This document shows positions 56,770 through 64,000 of a stretch of DNA of 64,000 bases, in pieces; the stretch's first letter is position 1, and every line of letters starts with the position of its first letter. Position numbers and translations under genes: made by a program. Below the pieces are notes generated by a model, which searched no databases, was not told where the DNA came from, and saw only the letters and a program-made list of their open reading frames with translations. The DNA comes from Chrysoporthe austroafricana (Eukaryota; Ascomycota; Sordariomycetes; Diaporthales; Cryphonectriaceae), in assembly GCA_001051155.2 (NCBI GenBank), contig JYIP02000005.1, positions 1,364,001 to 1,428,000 of the forward strand. The letters run 5' to 3'.

Positions 56770-59415
56770 TTACTCCATGATCTCCGTGACCTTGCCAACA
56801 AACCCTTCCAATCCCGATCTGTCTCTGCTGCCGCCCTCTAATATCACCATCTGCGAGCCCATCTCGATCCACTCCCTGTGCGTGAGCAGCTCGAGCTGGA
56901 CCTCGTACACCGGCATCCCGTCCCCATGCGGGTCTGCATAGCCCTCGATCTTCTCCAGGCTGATGTCGAAGACATCGTCATCGTCATCATCATCATCGCC
57001 CTCTGGCTTGCCCGGCCCGGTGACGTCGGGGTACATCCAGGTGGGCGAGACACGTAGTATCCTCGCCGAAGCACGCACGCTGGCGATATACACCTTGACT
57101 ATACTCCCCACGATCAGCGAGGCCGTCGAGGCGTCCGCAAACACACCGGTCACGCCGCTGGCCGCCTGCAGCGACACGCCCGTCTCTAGCATGTGCCTGC
57201 TGGGCGCGGCGAGCACCATGCCCTTGCGGATCTTGGGCGTCGGCCGCGGCGGGCGCTCGAATATGCTGTCCGACAGGTCTTCCTTAGGCATGTCGAAGAC
57301 GATACCGACAGTCCCCGCTTGGCCCGGCTCAAGTAGGCGTACGGGCAGGCGCAGGTTTCGGATCGTGACGACGTGCGCGGTGTACCACTCGCCCTTGATA
57401 GCAGAGGCAGGTATGGCATTCCTCATGGCGAGGCGGCCGAGCTCTGACGATGAGGGGTGTGAGGCGGACAGGCCTTCCCCGCCCGGCGACGCCCGCTCCT
57501 CCGGTGTGATGGCACTAGAATCATCGTCCGGTGGGAAAGGTCCGACTAGGATGCGATCCCCAACTGCAAGGCGTCCGAAGCGGAGGTATCCGGCGACGAC
57601 CGTGCCATGGTCTGCCTCCTCTTCATCTTTGACAGCGTTGCCGTAAAGCGCGGAGAGGCTGAATTTATCGTCGATGTGAAATACCGCATCGGGCTGCTCT
57701 GGGTTGAGTGCTAGACCGACATAGTCTCGTGCCGTCGGTGTCGGCGGTATCGGGAGACCCTGCAGGAGCGCGTGGAGGAGGCCGATGCCTTCACCCTTGA
57801 CTGCGCTAGTCGACACAATGGGTACATAGTCGAGGAGATCGTCGCTCATGTGCATCTCGGAAATAACTGGCTGTATGTCATCCTCGTCTACGGCTGGAAC
57901 CCTTGTCGGGTCAGACTGTACCCTCTGCTTGATTAACAGCTTTGGAGTCCGGCCAGCGCTCTTGACAGCGGCAAGAACCTTTGTCAGGGTGCTGCGGAAG
58001 CTGATGGTGGTAGCGACGTCGAGCTTCGTGATGACGATCACCAGAGGCATGCGAAGCTTGAGACACAGGTCGAGGTACGCCTTCCCCTGGTCCACCTCAA
58101 TCAATGCGGACTCAGCCTCGTCTTGTGGGAACGTCGACGTTGGCCTCGCCTTCAGCTCGCCGTCGTTCGCGGTCAGGCACAAGAGGGTCCAGTGAGGTGC
58201 CCACCCGACAAGGCCACGTAGGACCGTCCTTCGAAATCGCAGATGTCCTGCGGAGTCGGAAACAAACACGAGGCGCCCATCCCGCGAAGAATCATGGATG
58301 GCCTCCCAGGAGTCGATATTCCGGTCGGAGAAGCTGTATATCTGATTCTCGTCCAGCCCGTTGTTTTTGTATCCAATCAGCATATGCGAGAGGGAAGTTG
58401 TCATGCCAGATGTCAATTCATGGCGGTGCCGGAGCATAAAGGTCCGGCTCCTGCCCAAGCCGTTGTCGAAAATTCCTGTCGAAAGAGTCCCGAGAAGGGT
58501 TGACTTGCCCCCATCGGTCGGCCCCGTGAGGGTGACTCGAAGCTGCTCGATTGTAGACTTGGCCTCCACATTTTGTAATGGCTTCTGGGCAGCAAACGGC
58601 TGCTCATCTACCGAATCCGCACCGTGATTGTCTTCTCCGCGTGACGGTGTCACCAGGGCCTCGGCCACATACAGCTTCTCGCGGTATGTGACTGGCAGGG
58701 CCGGGTTTTCCGTCGCCGTTGAGCAGTCAGACCATTCACACTCCCCAACGCACTGTCGCCGAGTCACTTCCACGACACAACCGAGACTGGCTGCCATCAC
58801 CCGCAGGGTCAGGAGACTCTCCTCCATCTCGTCGTCCGGCAGCCCCACCAAGGTGCCATCGTCAGATACACCTATCTCGTACAGCGCACCCCTAGATTCT
58901 TCCAGACCCTGCCACAGAGTGCCAGGCTGGACCGCTGCTGCGAGATCAACGCTGTCGGCTGGCAGTTTTGGGATCAGAGATTCTGTCGTCCCCAGGGGGC
59001 CGTTCGTCATGGACTGCTTGAGCCTCCACAGCAACTGGGTCGTGAGATGGTACAGCCGAAGCCTCCGAGACTCAGTGGTCGTTGCGTAGTACTCCGTGGG
59101 CGGCTTCCGCTTCTTCGAGTCCACCGGTGTCGATGCCCCATCTGCCGTGACGTCTGGGCGTCCCAAGCTAGCCAGCCCCCCTACTGCAGGATCCCAAGTC
59201 AAGGAGGACTCATCTCTCACGGACCCGGAGGCAGCCCCAGTGCTGATGGGCTGATATGGCCGCCTTGGACGTAACAGCAGGTGCAGCTTGTACTCAATGG
59301 CGCCCTCCTGCGGCTCGGCCTCGAGTTTGGTAACGGCGTCGTCTGGGGTCTTGGATGGCCGGAGCCAAGGCGAAGATACCCGAGTCGGCTCTGTTCCGAA
59401 CGTAAACACCGACAT
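56770..59415 (-). CDS. GTPBP1/GTPBP2-like translational GTPase
   Basis: A single-exon gene of 881 aa. The G domain starts near residue 290: G1 GPTDGGKST (about 297), G2 region with TSGMTTSLSHMLIGY, G3 DSAGH and G4 TKLD, all suitable for GTP binding. A beta-barrel domain II follows (VVAGYLRFGRLAVGDRILVGPF) and a domain III (RLLEPGQAGTVGIVF, RKGMVLAAPS). This arrangement matches GTPBP1/GTPBP2-type elongation-factor-like GTPases, in animals linked to exosome-dependent mRNA decay and stalled-ribosome rescue. GPTDGGKS replaces the GNVDAGKS of animal members. An Asp-rich run (seven Asp near DDDDDDDVFDIS) lies in the C-terminal third. N-terminal 280 residues contain a conserved TEYYATTTESRRLRLYHLTTQL-like segment (shown partly) and no other domain that I recognise. 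Cytosolic. Confidence 0.88.
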   Translation of the reverse strand: MSVFTFGTEPTRVSSPWLRPSKTPDDAVTKLEAEPQEGAIEYKLHLLLRPRRPYQPISTGAASGSVRDESSLTWDPAVGGLASLGRPDVTADGASTPVDSKKRKPPTEYYATTTESRRLRLYHLTTQLLWRLKQSMTNGPLGTTESLIPKLPADSVDLAAAVQPGTLWQGLEESRGALYEIGVSDDGTLVGLPDDEMEESLLTLRVMAASLGCVVEVTRRQCVGECEWSDCSTATENPALPVTYREKLYVAEALVTPSRGEDNHGADSVDEQPFAAQKPLQNVEAKSTIEQLRVTLTGPTDGGKSTLLGTLSTGIFDNGLGRSRTFMLRHRHELTSGMTTSLSHMLIGYKNNGLDENQIYSFSDRNIDSWEAIHDSSRDGRLVFVSDSAGHLRFRRTVLRGLVGWAPHWTLLCLTANDGELKARPTSTFPQDEAESALIEVDQGKAYLDLCLKLRMPLVIVITKLDVATTISFRSTLTKVLAAVKSAGRTPKLLIKQRVQSDPTRVPAVDEDDIQPVISEMHMSDDLLDYVPIVSTSAVKGEGIGLLHALLQGLPIPPTPTARDYVGLALNPEQPDAVFHIDDKFSLSALYGNAVKDEEEADHGTVVAGYLRFGRLAVGDRILVGPFPPDDDSSAITPEERASPGGEGLSASHPSSSELGRLAMRNAIPASAIKGEWYTAHVVTIRNLRLPVRLLEPGQAGTVGIVFDMPKEDLSDSIFERPPRPTPKIRKGMVLAAPSRHMLETGVSLQAASGVTGVFADASTASLIVGSIVKVYIASVRASARILRVSPTWMYPDVTGPGKPEGDDDDDDDDVFDISLEKIEGYADPHGDGMPVYEVQLELLTHREWIEMGSQMVILEGGSRDRSGLEGFVGKVTEIME

Positions 59416-60297
59416 GATTCCGGCCGGTCAGGATATACTTGGAAGAAAGACGTGGATAGACGGGCGTGTCCGTGGAAGATGCTGGCGTGCTCCTGGGTTC
59501 AGCAGGGCGGTGTGAGGTTGTGTAAGCCCGCAAAGGGAGATGCTGGTGGGGTTCGGTGCCCGAGGAGACGGTGTTCACGGTGAAGCATCCGGTGAGATCT
59601 CGAGGCTTCCTTTCGACGGTTCGAGCAGACCGCGGATCGCGAGACGACGATGGAGGGAATGGAGGATCAAGTCAGCCGGTGCGCAGCTCAGTGTCTGGCC
59701 TGCTGTAGCAGTCTTCGTCGTGTGTGTGGATCGTCCCTGTCCAAGGCAACGGGCGGTACTCTCAGTGTCTTAGGCTCGCACGTCTGGATATAAGTCGTTG
59801 TATTGACATTGGTTTTATAATGGGAAAAGAGAAGAGCCTTGTTATTTGAGGTAACATCTTGGCACGTAGGTGGCTACCTGCGCAGGCAGAGTGGATGGAG
59901 GATGAGTCGCAGCCAGCTCCGGGAGAGATGTCGAAGCTACAGTCACGACAGTATCCTGAGGGCTCAAGACTGTCTGCAGGGTGGAGTGGTTCAGAGTGGC
60001 ATTTTGGAACTGTAGCGCCTGTTCGGATCTTTTTCTCTCTGTTTGTCGAGCTTTGTGGTGAGAGGAGGTAGTTGTTGTAGCGAAGACTAGCCCACGGGTT
60101 TGGTTTGGCACTGTCTTCAGGAAGGTTCGCCCACTGGCGCGGCAAGGCACCCAACCGGTCCTTTTGTACTTTTGAGCCACCCACGCTCCAATGCGATGGA
60201 CAAAGAGTCACGCCGGCCGATAATGCCCTCGAATCTCGTCAACGACGAGACAACCTCCTTTTCGTCTATAACTATCTAACTACACACATCATCGAAA
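59416..60297. other. Divergent GTPase / unknown-protein intergenic region
   Basis: 0.88 kb between divergent starts. No supported ORF or motif. Confidence 0.45.
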
Positions 60298-60945
60298 ATG
60301 CCGTGGCCGCAGCCGGTCGCCGACAACAGGGTATGGAAGGCCACACCGCCGCCGCCAGGCCCCTGGGTCTGGGACGCCGTGCCAGTCAAGGAAACGGCTT
60401 TCAATCCCAGGGAAGCGCAGAGCGATAGCGACAGCGACGCCGACAGTGCTGTGGACTTTTCTGTGGTAGACGACAAGGAGCTGGAGGCAAGAGCGGCCGC
60501 GCACGTCAGGCCACAGCCACAGCCGCAGCCGCAGCCGCAGACGACGACCAACAGTTCCAATGTCAAGCTCTCTCCGCACAGGGCGGCTACGACGTCTACG
60601 ACCAATGGCACCGCAAGGGGCGAAAAGCGGATCAGAGAGCAATACGAGTACCACGAACACCCAAAGGCGGTTGATGTGCTTCGAGATGTCGATGAGAAGA
60701 GACCGTGGCGGGGCCAGGGCATCGCCCCCCGCCCGGGCCTCATCGCTAGGGTCCTGGACAAGGTGAGACCATGCCTGCACCCGACACCCAGACCCTCGCA
60801 TGCAGCTACATCCAGTGTCTCCAGTGTCTCTGACATGGGGGTGGATACTGCTGCTGGTGGCCTGGCTATGGCCAAGTGGTCGCTGGCGGACGACGGCCCT
60901 ACTGCAACATGGTGGCGATCTTCGCACAAGATCCGGACCGGATGA
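60298..60945 (+). CDS. Hypothetical protein, 215 aa
   Basis: An intact single-exon ORF with a favourable start context (CGAAAATGCC). The N terminus MPWPQPVADNRVWKATPPPP is unusual; an acidic Ser/Asp stretch (SDSDSDADSAVDFSVVDD) is followed by a Pro/Gln repeat (PQPQPQPQPQ) and a basic region with RPWRGQGIAPRPGLIARVLDK. No membrane helix, signal peptide or domain that I recognise. The low-complexity runs and lack of family match leave open that it is a lineage-specific gene or part of a larger one with missed exons. Confidence 0.5.
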   Translation: MPWPQPVADNRVWKATPPPPGPWVWDAVPVKETAFNPREAQSDSDSDADSAVDFSVVDDKELEARAAAHVRPQPQPQPQPQTTTNSSNVKLSPHRAATTSTTNGTARGEKRIREQYEYHEHPKAVDVLRDVDEKRPWRGQGIAPRPGLIARVLDKVRPCLHPTPRPSHAATSSVSSVSDMGVDTAAGGLAMAKWSLADDGPTATWWRSSHKIRTG

Positions 60946-61418
60946 CACAACCTGGGAACGTTGGGACGAATGGCCTGGCCGGTTGGTACCCAACACGGGA
61001 TTGGGGGTTGTCTGAGGCCTGGCTGCAATCCAGTGTCTGAGGCAGCTTGCACGAGGAGGTCTACCGCCCATCGTGCTTGACGGGCGGATGCTCAGCATGT
61101 CTTAGCGGCCCCCTGGGAGGGCAGTGGACCCTTCCCGCAGTGCCACACCAGGCGGCTATCCCTCCCCACCGCTACCCTCCTCATCCCCTCATCCCCTGTT
61201 TCTCGAAACGCGCCGCAGTCTCGAAGTCGTTCCGTCCCCCCCTTTCCACTTCGCATCCATTAAAACCAGACACATCCATCTACCTCGTGCTTACACCTCG
61301 CTCCAATCTCCCTCTTCCGAATTCAGTCTGTCCATATACTGTACTACTACTGCTGTCATCGCAGCGTGTCTTCGCATCTGTTTGAATCGACTGTTGATCG
61401 TCCTGCCACTAGATCAAA
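60946..61418. other. Intergenic region, Sec9-like promoter
   Basis: 0.47 kb; C/T-rich leader near 61230-61370, typical of fungal promoters. Nothing else recognised. Confidence 0.45.
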
Positions 61419-63117
61419 ATGGGTTTCTTCAGTAAGAAGAAGAAGGACGCTGACGCCAACCCCTACGCCCAGGACGGCGCCCAGGTACCCTTTGCCAACC
61501 CGTTGACCCCCTACCAGCAAGCCAGAAACAACCTCGCTCAGGGGCAACCTGTCGGTCTCTCGACGGGCTCGCACATGAACCCTGGATCTTCGAACACTCC
61601 TCCTCCATCCTACCACAGCCCATCGATCGCTAGCAGCCGGTTCGGAGACGAGAAATACGGGAGCCAGAACGGATACGGCGCCGACAGATACGGCAACAGC
61701 AGGTCGAGTCCCGCCGGCAGCCGAGCACCCGGCGGATACGGCGGTTTTGATGTAGATGCTGGAAAGAATGATCTGTTGGGCGGTGCGTCCGGTCGCGCCG
61801 GAGCAGCGCAGCAAAGCAACATCAAGATGCCACCAACCGGTGATAACAGGAATCCTGCTCTCTTTGGCAACGCTCAGGATCGGTACAACCCATACAACAC
61901 GTCTCAGACGCAATCACAGTCCGGGCCCGACGGCGATGAGTACGGAGGTTATGGTGCACCGCGGGAAATGACAGGTGGGCATCCCAATGATTGGGCATTG
62001 TTAAAATTGTGCTCTAACATCAAACAGAGGAGGAGCGGGAAGAGCAGGAGATTCAAGATCTCAAGAATCAGATCAAAGCTGTGAAACAGGAGGATGTCAA
62101 ATCTCTTCAGCGAACCATTCAAACTGGTCGACAAGGGCTCGATCAGATCCTGACCACTCGAGTCCGGATCGCAGAGCAGGAAGAGCGCCTGCAGGATACG
62201 TACGTTTTTCCTGTCATATCACCTGGTGATCTGGCAGACCCGTGCATCGTAAATCCTTCAGACTCAAGTCGAGAAGAATGCGCACTAATACTTCCATTCA
62301 GTGAGCGAAAATTGGACTTGGCAACTATTCATGCCAAGGACGGTACAGACAAGACAAAGTGAGTGGCCCCTAATGTTGTTATCATTTGCTGTCCTGTTCC
62401 CTGCTAACGGTGGTTCACGTAGGTTGCTTGACAAGTTGAATGGGACACCCTTTTTTGTTCCTGTGGCTCCGGGCAAGAAGGCACGGGCAAGGGAGGTGGA
62501 GGCCACTATGGAAAGGCATCGCGAGGAACGAGAAATACGTGAGCAAACGCGTCGCGATGGCTTTGCTGCTCAGCAACGGATGGAGGAGACGACAAAACAA
62601 CTCCTCAGGGATCAACCCGAACGCAAGCAACTGGGAGGGAAGAGAAAGACCAACGACAAATTTAGGTTCGAGGAGCCTGACGAGGAGGAGGAGCAACTCG
62701 ACCAAGAGACGGAAGATAATTTGGATGAGGTTGCAGACATCCTCGGGAAGATTAATTCAGCTGCCAACCTTGTGGGAGAAGACATTCAACAAAGCATCCA
62801 CCGGCTGAACAGAATCGGCGAGAAGGTATGTTTGAGTTATGCACACGCTTTGCTAATGTATCTGCTAACCTTTGTCGCAGACTGATCTCGTAGACGATAA
62901 TGTAAGACAAATTCCTCTCCTTTTGGGTTTCATGATCTCGCTTGCAGGTCAATTTGTCATTTACATGGACTTGTCGGTGGTTACCACGAGAGATCGCGAG
63001 CAGATTTACCTACGTACCCCTAATGATGGGACAACTTACCACCCCCTGAAGTGAACCACACTGACAGATGTATAATAGGTCCGGAAGAACAGAGCAATGT
63101 TGAATCACATCAGGTAA
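61419..63117 (+). CDS. SEC9: Sec9/SNAP-25-family t-SNARE light chain
   Basis: A Qb/Qc SNARE that pairs with a syntaxin and a synaptobrevin for fusion of secretory vesicles at the plasma membrane. Six exons: 61419-61974, 62028-62199, 62302-62358, 62423-62825, 62881-62901 and 63079-63117, giving 415 aa. The N terminus MGFFSKKKKDADANPYAQ is Sec9-like, followed by a disordered Gly/Ser/Tyr-rich region. The first SNARE helix lies around residues 190-255 (IKAVKQEDVKSLQRTIQTGR, then EERLQDTERKLDLATIHAKD) and the second around 345-415 (EDNLDEVADILGKINSAANL, EDIQQSIHRLNRIGEKTDLV, DDNVRKNRAMLNHIR-stop). The last two exons are 21 and 39 nt; the 177-nt intron before the last was placed because its join restores the heptad-like C terminus. 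The linker KLLDKLNGTPFFVPVAPGKK departs from the usual LNRSMFAVHV, so this may be a diverged copy. Confidence 0.82.
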
Positions 63118-63794
63118 AGATGAGGGCGCGTAACCTTGTTTATCCGGTGGCATTCATCTCGAGGTATCAGAATGTTCCAGGCCTACTGCAAGACTCAGTC
63201 CGCTCTTCCTATCTACTCTCTTCAACATGTAGCATCATTAGGTAGAGATGACCCAAAGAACGTTAATGGATCATCTTCAGCACTCGCTATGAATGTTCAA
63301 CGTGTCACTGTCAACCCAGGTGTGGAATCACGCGCCTGCACGGGCGAGGATACAGCTCACATACCCAGCTGAAGGCAGGCCGGCGGCCATGTCCAATATG
63401 AGAGCATCCAGGCTGATCCAAGATAATCGGACTGATCCAAAACATCAAGAAAGTCCTCCTGATGCGTCATGTAGCCTCTTGAGATTCGCTTCTCAAAAAA
63501 CAGTTATTGGAGCTCTGTTAAGCCCATCGTGATCATGAGCTTAGCTCTAGCATGGAAGAAATTTTCTTCTGGTGTCTTGTCTATTGAGCAAGTAGAATTC
63601 ACCTTAACCTAATGTTTAATGTTCTTCCGCTACAAGTCGTTAGTCTCTTGCTGCTAAGCGCTTCCCAGGCGTGAGGTGGGCTGCGGGCCGAGTCGTGTGT
63701 GCTTAGATAATCAAGATAATTCTGCCACCATCTTTTCAACTTCTCAGAAAGGCTTCTCAGAATCTCAAACCCACCCACACTGAGGACCGCCGAA
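63118..63794. other. Intergenic region between Sec9-like gene and right-edge gene
   Basis: 0.68 kb in tandem orientation. No supported ORF. Confidence 0.45.
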
Positions 63795-64000
63795 ATGCCC
63801 AAACGAAGAAAGACATCGGAGGCTGGTACATTTGTCAGGATTGGAGACAAAGTCATCTCAATTGAAGGCTATTTGAATGGCGCACCCAAGGAACAAGACA
63901 CGAAAGAGGACGTCAAAAAGAGCGATGCCACCAGCCCTCTGAATGGGAACCAAGAAGATGAGATCTCACAGAAGGGCAAACGACAAAACACAGCATCTCA
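63795..64000 (+). CDS. 5' end of an unidentified gene, cut by the window edge
   Basis: ATG at 63795 in a good context (CGAAATGCC) opens a frame with no stop to the window end (68 codons): MPKRRKTSEAGTFVRIGDKV, then ISIEGYLNGAPKEQDTKEDV, with a basic start and an acidic, Lys-rich continuation. Probably a nuclear or disordered N terminus. Not identifiable from this fragment. Confidence 0.55.
   Translation, partial: MPKRRKTSEAGTFVRIGDKVISIEGYLNGAPKEQDTKEDVKKSDATSPLNGNQEDEISQKGKRQNTAS

Noticed and set aside
1..64000. tRNA, rRNA, CRISPR arrays and complete transposons
   Set aside because: No T-loop/acceptor pairing, 5S-like box, regularly spaced repeats, transposase or reverse-transcriptase motifs were recognised by eye; tRNAscan-SE and a repeat library would be decisive.

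Overview
The window is nuclear DNA of a filamentous ascomycete, most likely a Sordariomycete. Genes carry short introns of about 50 to 110 nt with GTRNGT donors and YAG acceptors, intergenic gaps are about 0.5 to 2 kb, coding regions are GC-rich, and several products (PalC, a CENP-K/Sim4-type protein, a fungal vezatin-type protein, a fungal secreted Cys-rich protein) are typical of Pezizomycotina. I assembled exon models by hand from ORF fragments, splice consensus and reading phase. No tool was run, so splice sites are predictions.

Layout. 0-17 kb is mostly housekeeping: ALG6 (ER N-glycan glucosyltransferase), palC (alkaline pH signalling), an RBR ubiquitin ligase, a fumarylacetoacetate-hydrolase-family enzyme, a small secreted cysteine-rich protein, a large unknown protein, and a tiny LYR protein matching the SDH assembly factor SDHAF1. 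17-26.5 kb is an accessory stretch: a broken subtilase, an intact cytochrome P450, a multi-pass membrane protein gene cut by in-frame TAG, a short membrane-protein remnant, then an MFS sugar transporter. 28-35 kb holds MSH3 and a zinc-finger protein. 35.3-39.5 kb is a second low-gene island: a degenerate 17-bp tandem repeat, long poly(A)/poly(T) runs with one N (assembly join), a decayed gene that keeps a TATA box, and a ~62-bp GC-rich tandem repeat. 39.5-64 kb returns to dense conserved genes: a small conserved protein, a three-KH RNA-binding protein, a CENP-K-like kinetochore protein, dUTPase, pyridoxal kinase, PCNA, a vezatin/Inp2-like membrane protein, EMC6, a GTPBP1-like GTPase, an unknown protein, a Sec9/SNAP-25-like SNARE, and the 5' end of one further gene.

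Functional themes. Four genes of DNA synthesis, repair or chromosome segregation (MSH3, CENP-K-like, dUTPase, PCNA) each have clustered ACGCG cores (the MBF/MCB motif) upstream of the start codon, while most other genes here do not. MSH3 also has a textbook PCNA-binding box and PCNA is encoded 20 kb away. ALG6, EMC6 and the P450 act at the ER membrane. I found no tRNA, rRNA, CRISPR array or intact transposon. I did not find a convincing wholly new multi-gene system; the most interesting items are the shared cell-cycle motif, the two decay islands, and unusual gene structures (a GC-AG intron, an 11-nt micro-exon, stop-free in-frame introns).
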